Assembly: GCA_039621445.1 (NCBI GenBank) | Contig: CP154956.1 | Coordinates: 27,038,667-27,102,666, forward strand | Direction: 5' to 3' | DNA length: 64,000 nt | Origin: Euglena gracilis | Lineage: Eukaryota; Euglenida; Euglenophyceae; Euglenales | Part shown: positions 1 through 11,976 of the stretch, one piece after another | Position numbering within the stretch: position 1 is the stretch's first letter | How the letters are laid out: every line of letters starts with the position of its first letter | The notes under the pieces: model-generated | What the model was told of the DNA's origin: nothing | Databases searched by the model: none | Seen by the model: the letters and a program-made list of their open reading frames with translations, nothing else | Made by a program: the position numbers and the translations under genes

Positions 1-329
1 GGTGACAAGAAAAATCTGGAAACCCATTTTTTTTTCATAAGTTTTGTCACCAAAAGCCTGAAAAAATCTTTGGAATTAATTTCACCCTGGAAATTGCCTT
101 TTCTAAAACAAAACATCTGAAAAATTTTAATTTTTCTCAGGAGATAGGCCAGCAGGTACAAGCGTAGGAGACATGTCCCTATGAGGACAGGTCAGCGGGC
201 ATGGAGGGTAGAGGACAGTTTCCTCGGAGGACAATCCCCCCCAGGGGGCGGGGTAAAAATAGTGCAGTCCAGGCCTCCCCCATGCAGGCACTGAAATGCT
301 GAAGCAAAAGCAATGTCAGGGAAGCGGTC

Positions 330-2602
330 GAGGTACGGGATGTCGTGGAACGCCGCGATGCGGTTGCCCGCCACGTTGAGCTCCTCCAGCTGCGTGAGGG
401 CGTCCAGCGTCCCGGCCACCGTCTCGATGCAGTTGCTGGCGAGGGACAGGCGGCGCAGCTTGCGGCAGCCGTCCAGCCCCTCCACCCGCGCGATGCGGTT
501 CTCCATCAGCCGCCGCCATGCTGCTGCGGGTGTGGGTCGGAGTCCAGTTGGGGCCAGGGCCTGGTGGGGGGGGGGTCGTCAACTCCCCACTCACCCACCG
601 GGATGGGTGTGGGGTGGTGGAGCCCCTCCCCCTGTAGGGTTTCTGGGACTCCCGTTCAACTGGCCCTGGTGGGGGCGCCTAGCAAGAGGACAGGGGGTGG
701 GAGGACCAGGCGTTCTGGGCGGGTCCAGGGCACTTCTTAAGACCCCCACCCACCCAGCCCAGCGTGGAACCTCCCTGAGGGAGACACCCAAAATCAGGCT
801 GTCTGAGGGCATTTCCCAAAAAAAATTTGGCGCTTTGCACCGAAACCCGTACGTGGGCCTCCGGACCCGGGACCGGTCCGGCCCTAGACCCACCCCCCCA
901 CTCAGGGGGGGTATTCTGAGTTAAAAAAAAAAAGCCCGGGGGTCCCTTGCGTAATCCACAATGCCAGCAGCGACAGGGCCACAGGACCTCCAGCTCCGCC
1001 AGGGTGTCCAGCCCCTCGATGCGCGTGAGCTCGTTGGTGTACAGATGGCGCCAGGGGCCCAGCCCAGAGCCACAACACAGCCTCCACTGCTCTGCACCCC
1101 ACACTTTGCTTCTTCACCCAGGCTTTTTTAAAGGCCAAGGAGGGGGTCCCCTGCCTACCCAGCCCAGCGCGGGACCCCCTCCCTTGGGGGGACCCCGCCA
1201 AAATCGAGCTGTATGAGGCCGTTTCCCAAAAAATTTTGGCGCTTTGTGCCAAACCCATACCCAGGCTTCTGGCTCGGGACCCCCTCCCCGTGGGAGGTCC
1301 GGCCCCGGACCCCCCCCCTGGGGTCTTCTGACTTAAAACAAGAAAGGCCTGCTTCACACCAGGGTTCCTTCTTTCCTCCCCCTTGTCCAACAACTGGCCT
1401 TGCCCAACGACCACCCCCCGGTCGGTGGCGACATTTAACAGTCGTTGGACAAGGGAGGGGTGGGTATCCCAGGATTAATGCAGGGGAGCTTCTGTGAAGG
1501 CCCACAAGGTGCACATCACTTTCCACTGTTGAAAACACACACACACACACACACTGATACTGTAAAGCAGTCACCTTCCCCCTCCCTCCCTCTGAAGCCG
1601 CCAACAAGAGGCAGGGGGCGCCACGGGGAGGGTTCAGGCGGTGGAGCCGGCCCCCTGGGCACAGCTCCTTTAACTTCACACAGCGGCTCAGCCCTTCGAT
1701 GACGGTCAGACTGTTCTCATTCAGCCCGCAGGAGGGGTGCACCCTGCCTCCCCCTCTAATGAGGATGCAATGTCTATCCCCAGATGATTGGCACATGTTT
1801 GGGGGAAGGAAAAATGATTGGCACGATGTAATGCAGCGCTGAGGGTACCCAAGCATGCCAAGGGAACTCGTAGGGAATACCCTTCGGCCCTGCCTGATTA
1901 ATATTCCCCCTGCGGCTCTTTTTCCTCCGGTTTGTGAATTTTGTCAGAGGCACCACTGTTCAGGTGTATTATCCCCCACCACAGAGAGGTGCACTGTGCA
2001 CCTCTCGCCACAAGCGTTCCAGGTTGGGACAGCGGTCAAGCCCAGAAATGCGTTCCAGGTTGCAGTGCATCAGCTGCAGCTCCTGCAGCATTGGGAACCA
2101 CTCCAACACCTGCAAGCCGAGGGGTGGGGAGGGACTTGTGCGCAGGGACTCCGGGGCCGCACAAGCCCCGTGGGGGACAGGAAGTACTCCAGGAAGTGCA
2201 CGCTGAACCGGCCGCTGGCAAACTCTTCCTTCGTCAAGCCGTTCGCCTCGCAGAGGTCGCGCAAATCGGGGGCAACGGGGTGCTGTCCGGACCCCCAATT
2301 TTTGAAGGGGTGGTGATTTCCAGACGATGGACTGGAACTCGACGGGAAATTTTGGTATTTGGTGCAACGTGCCATAATGTCACTCCCACCTGCCAGGCGA
2401 TCATTGACCTGTGGCCACCCAAGATTGGGGGAAACAGGACAACGCATATGCACCCGATGGCTGGTCACCAGAGGGGAGAGGGAAGTCGCAGGGGTGGGGG
2501 GGGGAGCGTGAGGAAGTGACAGCAGCACCGCCGTTGTGCCTCGTCCTCATTGTAGGCGAGGAGGGCCCGCTGCACGGACCCGATGTCGTCCGGGGTGCCC
2601 AT
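330..2602 (-). CDS. LRRC9: LRRC9-like leucine-rich-repeat protein, N-terminal part (gene runs off left edge)
   Basis: Exons read on the minus strand: exon 1 from ATG at 2602 (in-frame TGA just upstream; N-terminus MGTPDDIGSVQRALLAYNED), exon 2 2282-2163, exon 3 2109-2010, exon 4 1726-1661, exon 5 1046-979/980, exon 6 from about 509/516 to about 330. Joined, they give a cap (LCEANGLTKEEFASG) followed by regular 22-residue LRRs: LNENSLTVIEGLSRCVKLKEL, LYTNELTRIEGLDTLAEL, LMENRIARVEGLDGCRKL, then ASNCIETV...NVAGNRIAAF. Order and spacing match the start of LRRC9, a protein conserved in ciliated eukaryotes. Intron 2 (2110-2162) is a 53-nt GT-AG intron; introns 3 and 4 are nonconventional. The exon 1 donor and the exon 5/6 join are uncertain. 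The end of exon 6 and all later exons are not seen, so the rest presumably lies left of position 1. Confidence 0.85.
1047..1660 (-). other. Nonconventional intron 4 of LRRC9
   Basis: The intron starts GCCCAGGGGGCC and ends GGCCCCTGGCGCC. CAG lies at +4 to +6 and CTG at -8 to -6, and the ends pair over about 9 bp. No AG occurs within about 40 nt of the 3' end. Removing it joins KLKEL-Y-LYTNEL in frame with 22-residue LRR spacing. It contains a short CA tract near 1540 and a hAT-type MITE. Confidence 0.85.
1119..1351. mobile_element. MITE, CAGG/CCTG family, in LRRC9 intron 4
   Basis: Ends read CAGGCTTTTTTAAAGG and, inverted, ACTTAAAACAAGAAAGGCCTG. The interior has the family core (AATCGAGCTGT, CCCAAAAAATTTTGGCGC, G/C-run hairpin) seen again near 25.1 and 44.9 kb. 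The flanking CTTCAC words are near-duplicates, suggesting a decayed target duplication. A related copy with poorer ends lies about 725-955 in intron 5. Confidence 0.65.
1727..2009 (-). other. Nonconventional intron 3 of LRRC9 with compensatory GAG/CTC ends
   Basis: The intron begins GGCGAGAGGTGCAC and ends GTGCACCCCTCCTGCG. Positions +4 to +14 pair with -16 to -6 with one mismatch. GAG replaces CAG and CTC replaces CTG, keeping the pairing. Removal joins LERL-W-LNENSL in frame. The 5' end also folds locally as AGAGGTGCAC/GTGCACCTCT. Confidence 0.8.
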
Positions 2603-4009
2603 CACCCGTCACGGGGTTGGGGCCGGGGCAGGGAAGGTGGCAAGGGAAGTGCGGGCGGCGGCCCGCGGCATGCGACTGTGGCGCGGCGGAGGGAGCCGAG
2701 GCACGGAAACCTCGTGAGTGTGGCTCAATTGGTACTGGGGGAGCGGAGGCCACAATTCAGAGGGATGGAAGAATATATTCAAACTGTCCCCAGCAAAGCA
2801 TTCAGAGCAGGGGGGGACGGAAAAAAATGCAACATGGACCCTCAAAAAACGCGACGCAAAAAATGCTCAATAAACACAAATAAAACCCGCAAATAATGCA
2901 AAAATTACAAAAAAATTGCATGTAGAATCCTTCAGGAGCTAATCACCCCTCCAAATAAGAACCCCCCCAAAAAAGACCCCCCCCGGCATTGAGCAAAAAT
3001 TTAAAAATGACACCCCCTCCCAAAATAAGACCCACCTGGCGTTGCGAAGTAAATTGGTAAAAATTGACATTTACCGTGGTTTTTTTTTGCACTTCAAAAA
3101 CTGGAAATTCTTGAAATTTCATCATTTTCTGTATAAAATCAGGTTTTGGGAATTTTTCAGGGAAAACTTTTAGTGTTTTTGGGAACCTGAAAAATGATTT
3201 TTCGGGCTAGGGTCGGTCAAGAAAAAATACAAAAATAAGACCCCCCAAAGGTCAGACCCCCCTGAAGGTTCCAACAACGAACCCAAAAAATAAGACCTGT
3301 GTGTTTTGAGGGGACTTACCCCGGCATATACACTTTCTGCTGGAGGGGACTTGAAAATTTTCCGCTCCGCCAGGGAGATTTATCGTTTTGCAAAAAAATT
3401 AGGCATTTTGTTGACAAAAAATTGCAAAAATGACAAAAATTTTACGAAATTTTTGGAATCGGGGAAATTGGAACCAAACTGAGCAATTTTTCGTAATGAA
3501 ATTTTTTTCCAGCAAAAATCCAAAAATCGTTGGGGGAAAAAACACCCCCAAAAAACAACCCCAAAAAGGCAAAAAAAACACACACACACATTTAGCCAAA
3601 ATTGAAAAACACAAAAAACACACAAAAAACCGCATTTGTGTCCCCCCCCCCCATTCAGAGATGGTTGGGATCACTGTACATTTTGGCGCGTCAAACAACG
3701 CCAAAGGCTTGCAAATTCAGAAGAGCAAAGTACATAAACAAGGTTTGAATGGTTTCTACCCTTCTCTCGACCAGTGGAATTGAAAATGACCAAGTCAAAC
3801 CGCCTCCGGCCTATCGCTGCTCCTCCCAGCATATCGCTGCTCCGCTGCAACAGCGGAAATCATCAAAAAATCAAATGCTGCATTCAATTCCTTGCCGAGG
3901 GGCATGACCATTTAGCATGAACCTGGGGGAGACAAGGAGGGGCTACTGGTGCATTCGCGACGTGCAGTGCAATTCCAACGATGCCGATGGCGCGGTGGCC
4001 AGAGGGTCC
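2603..4009. repeat. Intergenic: AAATAAGACC/C-run array between LRRC9 and the transporter
   Basis: This is the presumed 5' flank of LRRC9 and 3' flank of the transporter. At 2945-3300 it holds copies of the words AATAAGACC, AAAAATGAC and AAGGTCAGACC separated by C runs. The same word family recurs at 23.16-23.58 kb. An A-rich stretch with ACACAC lies near 3560-3650. I see no gene here. Confidence 0.6.
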
Positions 4010-7000
4010 CTACTGGGCTCGCTTCTCCTCCGGGGGCGGCTCCTCCTCCTCCAAGGGCGGGGAGGCGTGGGGCACGGCCGCGGCCACGGCGGGGGGCATC
4101 TTGAGGTAGGAGTACCACACCATGCCGGCGAGGGCCAGCAGCACCCCGGCCACGTTCTGCGAAGCGCGAGGCAGCGGCCGATGAAACTATCGGCGCAGAG
4201 TACGGGGTGACCGTGAAAGCTTGCTTCAGACCACAGAAACAATCAGGCACATGCATGCTACTGGTGAATAGGGCATATCATTGACATCACCATCACCATT
4301 ATTATGACCATCGTTACTTTTCCTATCCTATTCCTATTACCGCCGCCATTACCATTACCATTACCACTACCATCACAATTGCTATTCCTATGACTACTTC
4401 CATCGCTACCACCACTATTGTAACAATACTATCACCTCCACTGTAACTGTTTGCTGTCGCCATTGCTATTACTGTGATGATGATGACGATGATGATTACT
4501 GAATTTCCATGGTTGGGAGCGTAGGGTAGAGAAAGAGACCTTGGCCACGACTGGCTGCTTGAAGAAGAAATAGCCAGAGGCGATGATGAGGCACGTTTTG
4601 GCGTGGCCGACGACCTGGAACGTCACCGGCGTGGTGTGCTGGATGATCATCGCGGGCGTGCACACCGTCAACACCCCCAGCACGCACGTCACCGCGATGA
4701 GGAGCACTGTGACAGCCAAGGGGAGCATCGCACACCGATGGGCCTCTGTTGGAGCAAGCCTGCCGTTCTTCAACATGGCGTTTGGGAAATGATGGAAACA
4801 TGTTGAGTGGAACGGATGGCATGATGGCATCCTGGGAGAAGCGATTCGTCAATACAGGTTGGAGTTTGTCCAATAATCCTTCAACCTCAACTTTGCCAAA
4901 CATGGTTTGGAAAAGACACATGCCTGTCAGCTGGGAATAGGGGTAAGCTAGGATGGCGGCGGGGTCCTTCTCCAGGAACGGCACCAGCAGTGTCAGGATG
5001 ACGCCCTTCGGCAGGGCGGTGCAGTATGACAGCTGCAGTCCCGTCACGGCAGCAGGGAATGGCTGTTGGGCTATGAACCCCCCTTGGCCAATGGGAAAAG
5101 TCCACACACTGGGGGCCTGGCACGTGGACACACACATTCACCCACCCCACGCGAGCATGCACACACGCACGCACATACGCGCACACACGCACACACAACA
5201 CACAACGCAACACAACAAAACACGCAAGGCATACACCAGGGTGGTGCGCATGCATGCACACACCAAACACTAATTAAAAAACAAATGTTTTTACCACGAG
5301 ACACAACCACAAGGCATTGCTGTGCTCATCCTGGACAAACAATGAATGCCCTGTCTAATGAGCGCAAGGATCAACCTTCAGCGTCTGGGACCCTTGTTCC
5401 ATTCATAATCTCTAAATCGAAAAATTTCATTTCTACCAGCAATGTAGGTTCCCAGAATGCGGTGTCCTCCAGAGGTCTGCCCAGTCCAGCCGACCCCCGG
5501 CCCCCCTTGTCCTTCGTGACGTGCTTCACCTGCACCTGGAACATGGTGGTAGCCAGCACCGCCAGCAGGCCATACACCAGGCCCACCGCGCTGTACTGCA
5601 CGTCCGACACCGTCGCCACGGCGATGCCGCCCAGGATGACCGCCAGCGCCAGCTTGATGGGCGTTGGGAACGTGCTGCATGGCGGGGGATAGGCAGCCAG
5701 CAAACAGAGCACACCCTCCCCCTGCCTCGTCCGCAAGGGCCGTCAGAGTCAACTTGCCCCTCCCCCCTTCGCCTGTTGGGGCCAAGTAGCGCCCCCACCT
5801 TTTAAGTAGTTAGCAGGTGGCTCGGTGGCCCCCCAAGGCCGTCAAGGAGTCCACATGGCCCCGAAATTGGCTCATTAGGTCAAAGGCTCGTTGAGCAAGG
5901 GGCGAATGAGCCCCTGGCTCTTTGCCCCCCCCCCCCCCGCCGTGAGCCAGGGGGCATGAAGCATTTCAACCAGGTTCTCTTTTTAGGATCAGGGGTGGGC
6001 GGGGATGGTGGTTGGGCCAGTACCCCCACCCGACCTTCCCCTGCCTGGCCCTCCTTGGCCACAAAAAAAAAGAAGTCTGATCTCAAGGCGGCGAACAACC
6101 CTGCAGGAAAAGGAGGGTGAGGCCATCTTACTATGAAATGTGGATGATGAGACACGGCGGGCATTTGGGAAGGTTGGCACATTTGCTCAGTCCTCATTTA
6201 GATGCGGCGGAGAACAGTTTGTTTTGCAAACCTCTTCAGCCACAGCACCTCGAAGACACACATCAGGGGGATGTTGAGCAGCTTGTAGATCTGGTACATC
6301 CCAACGGAGTTCTGCAGCAAACGCCAGCAGGCTGGGGAACCGCGGCCGGTGTTCTCCCTGCATCCCATCATTTGCCCCTGCCCAGTGACCTCCACTTCTG
6401 AAAGTACAGTTTGTTTCTTGCTGGAAGTCGGGACCGATGTAAAACCAGGTGGGGGGTCTGGTCAGTCTGGTCAGGGGGTGTATTGATAACAATTCCTCAA
6501 TCCCAGAGGGCAACTGGCTGACTTTTTTGGAGTGACCAACCACATTATTGGGAGGTGTTCAGTGCGAGCTTATATTCAATCAGTCAATTTTTTTTTTTGG
6601 AGAACCGTGGCCGGCTCCAACCACGAAACAAAAACTTTTCCTTTGGTGAGAGTTTGACCAGCCGCGGCCGGCTGCAGTCGGTCGCGGTTGTTACAGATCC
6701 AACCATGGATATTGCTGGCCAGACATGATTGCAACCAGAGAGTTCACTGAGAATGCGGGACTTGTGATTGCAATGTGTGTGTGCATATTTGTGTGATTTA
6801 TTGGCTTCTGCAGGATACCAGCTACCCCCAAAGAGCGGCCCAACTAAGGTTAACGCACACGGGGGCCTCGCTCGGTGCCTTCGATGCCTCGCTCAGCCCC
6901 CCCCCCCATTGCACGGCTCTTTGGGTTCGCTTTGCACTCAAATATCACAGCGTGGAAGGGACGGGTTCAACTGTTTGAATGAGAATCTTAACCCCATCGT

Positions 7001-10000
7001 TATTGCTTCAAATATCCTGACCAATTCTTGTTTTCTTTGAAAAACTGGTTGGAGCCGTGGCTGGCTGTGGCCAGCCTTGGCCGAAGGCAATCCAACCACA
7101 GAGAGGTTGGAGCTGTTGGCTGGAAAACGGCTGGTCGTGGCTGGCCTCAATACAACCAGTCAGTTGAGATGAAGTAGATAGGTTAGGTTAGCCACAGCCA
7201 ACCAAGTGTGATCCAACCTCCCACGAGAACCAGGCTTGTGCTTGCCGACCAGGGGGGGAGGGGGATGGGTGGGTGCTATAGGGTGTATAGCCTGCCCCTA
7301 GCAGGCACCCCCGGCCAGAAAATTTTCATTGAAAATGGCATTTTCTGGGCCCCCGGCACCTTTGGTGCCGGGGTCGGAGGGGGGTGCCTTCTATGTGCAG
7401 GCACCCCCAAAAACCCTACCCCCCCCCGGGGGGGGGGGGTCGGATGGGTGCTATAGGGTGCCTGCCCCTAGCACTCCCCCGTGGGGTAGGCACACGACTA
7501 AGCACAAGCCTGACGGCAACCCCCCCAGGGGGAAGGGGTGACACAATGCACCGTCAAAAAAACCATACAAATAATATTTTACGCACTTGGGGGGTTCCGG
7601 GCAGGGTTCTATATAAGGGCAGGAGGGGGGTCGGACTCCCCCCCTGGTCCAGGAGGGGAGATTGGAGGGACACCCCCACCAAAAAGGTGGTGTGGTAAAA
7701 GCCAGGCCGAAAAATTTTGCCTCCAAAATCGGTTGCCTTTTGGGCAAAAAAAATAACAAAATGCAAAAAAAAATGCAGGAAAGTAAAAGCAAAAGCAAAA
7801 TGCAGAAAAACAAACTTTCCAAAAAAAAACACCTTTGTGTTCCCTCCTGCTCCTCCCTTAAATGATGCAGGGTTAAAATTTGGGTTGGATTTTCTTACGA
7901 GTGGACGTGGAGCAAGCGCCGGAAAATTTTGAGCATTTCCCTTCTTGCCAGCTTAGGTAGGCCTTTCCCAAGAATGCAATTGTCAGGAAAAAGTTCTTCT
8001 AAAACTGGACATTGACCCTCTTAGAAAGTTACAGCTGAGTTTTTTCCCCCCAGCGTGGAGGTCCTTCTCCTGGGTTGGAACCGACCACAGGTCATATCTT
8101 CACTCCCTCTGCCAGCGCAGGCCACCATAGCCTGGGCTGAAGTTGGAGAACACAATGGACCCGATCTCCCCCACTGCCAACTGTAGGACCACCTGCGTGT
8201 CCAGTGGCTTCGGCTCCAACGCTCCTGTAGACAAAAGGGGAACGCTCTATGCGGCAGTTCATACGGTGCGGGTGTGCCCCTCGCCCAGGGGAGTTGTCCA
8301 GTCACTGTAATCATTTCTCAGAAAAAATGGCTGAAAGAAAAGAGGAGTTTGACCATTTCTTCATTTCTTCACCATTGGCGCTGTGTGGACGGACCATGGA
8401 TCATAATCCATGATCATGGATGAAGGAGGGGGGTCAGGAACTCAAAACCAGTCAGTCACTGAGAAAAAAAAAACTGGGGTAGGATGCGATGCAAATACGA
8501 TGAGGTACAGTTGGGACATGGTGTGGACAAGAAAGTCAAATGCTGCCAGCTCACCGTGGGGCATATCATATAAAAATGTGCGTGTTTGTGTGTGTGTGCG
8601 CGCGTGCGCCTGTATAACCCCCCAAATAATACACCCGGGGTATGATATTTGGGCATCCGAAGTTGGGGGCCAGGAGGGGTGCATTTATTGCTTGAGCAGA
8701 CTTTTCAAACTCAAAAAATATCCCCCCAAATGCACATTTTTACATAAATTTCTGAACTTTTGCCTGTTTGGCACTTTATTTTTAGTTGATACTGCCTCAA
8801 AATTTTGAAACCACTCACTTTTGCCAAAATGTGCTGCTTTTGGACGGAAGATGAGGGCATTCTTCCTTACTTGATTTCCCTCTCTGGGGTGCGAGGGGTA
8901 TATATCACTTGGCCCCCCAGGGGGGGGGGCAAATAAAATCTCCAGGAGGTGCAAACATTCTTTTTTGCATTATTGATGGAGTTGGGTTGACGTCAGAAGT
9001 TCGGCCTAACTTCAGGCCTAACTTGTACACCTAACACCTGTCTATAAGTTAGGCCTAAAATTAGGCCGAACCAAACCCTGTACTACCCATAACCCAAAAA
9101 TTTTTTGCGAACCCCCATGGATATTTTACTCAGCCCCCCTGGGGGGGGGGCAAATAAAATCTTGCTGGGGGTTTTCTTTTAAAGACCGGGGGGTACCCCC
9201 ACCCACCCAGGGGGTACCACCCCTGGGTGGGGGAGGGGGTCCAGGGGACCCATTTCTGGGGTTCAGTTTTGGTCGAAAAAATTGTGACCTTTTTTCCGGC
9301 TTCGTGCCGAAAAAGACAAAAAATGCTGTACGGTTCAGTGGATTTCCGCATTCCCAGACCCTTTGGCACAGCATGCTGAACCACAGCCAATGTATTTCCT
9401 CTCAGAAGTATCATTTCTCGACTAATGGCGTGCAAGGACGAGAATTGCATTACACAGGTTCTGGAGGAAACACACAAGAAACTAAACAGCTGCCCAGAAT
9501 GAAACCAGTTTTGATTTCAAATCTGGGCGATTATTTTCATAATTGACATCCTGCTTCTTGATTGTGCACTGAAGCATATAAACCCCCAAATCATGTGCCC
9601 CCCCAAATGCGTATGCCCCCCTGGCCTGCGATTTTGGTAACATTTATCTCTCTCTACATGTCAGGGATTTTTTTTAACTTTGGACCCCTGAGTGGGGGGA
9701 GTTGGTTTGTGTGTGGGTCCTCTGCCCTCCCCTGGGGGGGGGGGGCACCCTCAAGGGCCTTGTGGGTCCCTGAAGAGGCAGGGTTTTAGAGGTTTTCTTT
9801 TAATTGCAATGGACAAAGACCAACACAGCTGGTTCAATGCACATGAGGCAAGCATAGAACACCTTGAGACTTCATCGCCCACAAAGCAAAAGCTAAAGGC
9901 TGGCCACCCTGTAACCCAACTTTGCTCAACACTCTCAGAGGTTCATAAATGACCACCGGTGTACTTTGAAAAGATCGACCGAGGAAGGTGTGCGGAAGAC

Positions 10001-10838
10001 AGAACACGATGGTGGCTTTGGCTGCCACTTTGGCAAAGGGTCCAGAACCCAAGAATTTAATTCTTTCAAACCAAACAGGACGCAGGGTCGGCCAGGTCGT
10101 AGAGAACTGGTGCAGCACCAGGAGGAAGATGGGGAAGTCAACTCCAGGACCAGCGGCGGAGGGGGATGGGTTGCAACAAAATTCACATCGCGCTCAAAAA
10201 CAATGGCTTTGTGTCAAAACTATAATTGAGCCATTGACAGCAGGGAATAATGAAGCACAAGACATAGAAATTGCAGGGGGAACCCAAGAGACACAATGAA
10301 TGCATTACAGGTAGCAGGCGAGGGTATCCCCAGTGTGCTCACCTCACCTGGATACTGTAAAAAAAAGGATTTCTGTGACATATATTGTATATGGAGACAC
10401 CATTGTTTTGGATTCTTGAGTTTGCGATTATGGGGAAATTGTGCAGACGGAGTCAGATTGAACCATCAATGTGTCTGATTATTTGCTGGAAGGGAGCTTT
10501 AGACGCCATAAATGGTCGCAGCTATGGCCTGCTGAAACTTGCCTGACAATGGATAAAATTGGTCCAAATAAAAAAAAAAAAAAGGGGGAAAGGGGGGAGA
10601 AAGAGGAAAAGGTGGTTCGAAACAAATGCCATTCAGCATGGAAATTTGTCATTGCACATGGGGTCCCAAAGCGCAGCAGGCCATCGGCCTCGGGGCCCTG
10701 GTCGTAGTGGTACCCCTGGAACAGCTGCTTCATCACCACCACGATGCCCACCACCGCCGCCACGTTGAGCACCATGATCCCCAGCGTCTTGCTGTTGTCC
10801 AGCACATACGCCCGGCAGCTGCCCCCCTCCCGCTCCAT
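4010..10838 (-). CDS. Nucleotide-sugar / triose-phosphate translocator family protein (SLC35E3/UXT/UUAT clade)
   Basis: Eight minus-strand exons: 10838-10704, 10139-10049 (a shorter 10139-10082 is possible), 8224-8138, 6322-6232, 5674-5506, 5047-4924, 4706-4540, 4156-4010. All phases agree and give about 336 aa (325 with the short exon 2), normal for the family. The ATG sits in a good context (CCACCATGG). Hydrophobic segments run throughout. Motifs collinear with SLC35E3 and plant UDP-xylose/uronic-acid transporters include DFPIFLLVLHQF, SNFSLLQNSVGMYQIYK, IKLALAVILGG, TVSDVQYSAVGLVYGLLAV, the signature TTPVTFQVVGHAKTC, then KNVAGVLLALAGMVWYSYLK and an acidic EEEE tail (last coding base 4013, TAG at 4010-4012). 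Expected role: multi-pass Golgi/ER antiporter for a nucleotide sugar; the substrate cannot be told from sequence. Introns mix nonconventional, GT-AG and GC-type. Confidence 0.9.
4157..4539 (-). other. Conventional intron 7 of the transporter with CAT/ATT-rich simple repeat
   Basis: The boundaries AAG|GTCTCT and CTTCGCAG|AAC join VVAK to NVAG in phase 0, exactly as in homologues. About 4275-4500 is an imperfect trinucleotide-type repeat (ATTACC, CATCACC, ATGATG). Confidence 0.8.
4707..4923 (-). other. GC-AG-like intron 6 of the transporter
   Basis: The exon ends CTGACAG followed by GCATGT, and the next exon follows GTCACAG. The join gives YSQLTVLLIAVTC, collinear with the family. ACAG is present at both ends, so the cut is ambiguous by 4 nt, but the product is the same. 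No GT donor fits. Confidence 0.7.
5048..5505 (-). other. Transporter intron 5, mixed-type ends, CA-rich repeat inside
   Basis: Homology places the join between VTKDK and VTGLQLSY. The 3' end is CTGCTGCC (CTG at -8 to -6, nonconventional style), but the 5' end (GGGGGCC) has neither GT nor CAG. CA/CG-rich simple repeat occupies about 5128-5265. Boundaries are less certain than for the other introns. Confidence 0.5.
6323..8137 (-). other. Nonconventional intron 3 of the transporter (1.8 kb)
   Basis: Begins GCCCAGGCT and ends AGCCTGCTGGC: CAG at +4, CTG at -8, with 6-bp end pairing (CAGGCT/AGCCTG). Joining gives SNFS-LLQNSVG, the same length as SLC35E3. The only nearby GT donor gives the wrong phase. 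It includes CGGCCGGCT/GGTTGGAGC-type repeats at about 6600-7210 and a MITE at 7231-7512. Confidence 0.85.
7231..7512. mobile_element. MITE with CAGGCTTGTGCTT terminal inverted repeats
   Basis: Ends CAGGCTTGTGCTT and AAGCACAAGCCTG are perfect inverted repeats. Flanking 8-mers ACGAGAAC and ACGGCAAC match at 6 of 8 positions, a decayed hAT-size duplication. The interior is poly-G/C with a CTATAGGG motif repeated at about 7278 and 7451. Confidence 0.7.
8225..10048 (-). other. Transporter intron 2 (long, repeat-bearing)
   Basis: The 3' end is TCTACAG|GA (conventional). The 5' end is G|GTTCTGG (exon ends 10049) or C|GTCCTG (exon ends 10082); both keep phase. Inside are a GT-rich stretch (8579-8612), reiterated TTAGGCCTAACTT words (9000-9065) and a C/G-run module at 9125-9240. 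I see no coding exon in it. Confidence 0.6.
10140..10703 (-). other. Nonconventional intron 1 of the transporter
   Basis: Begins GACCAGGGC and ends GTCCTGGAGTT: CAG at +4, CTG at -8, ends pairing over 6 bp with one G-U. It joins GYHY to DFPIF in phase 0, matching SLC35E3 spacing. Confidence 0.85.
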
Positions 10839-10845
10839 GGTGGAC

Positions 10846-10880
10846 CCTGGCGGAGGGGACAGGGGGGACAGGAAGGGAGG
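10846..10880 (-). promoter_or_regulatory. Candidate spliced-leader acceptor for the transporter mRNA
   Basis: A C/T-rich tract ends in CCGCCAG| only 8 nt before the ATG at 10838. Euglenids trans-splice a short leader onto many mRNAs. Functional assignment is inference. Confidence 0.45.

Positions 10881-11976
<1,096 letters not shown>

Noticed and set aside
8121-8138. Exon end after SPGY in the transporter, by analogy with plant LGFNSVG
   Set aside because: It would need a GG donor; the CAG/CTG join gives SNFSLLQNSVG, equal in length to SLC35E3.
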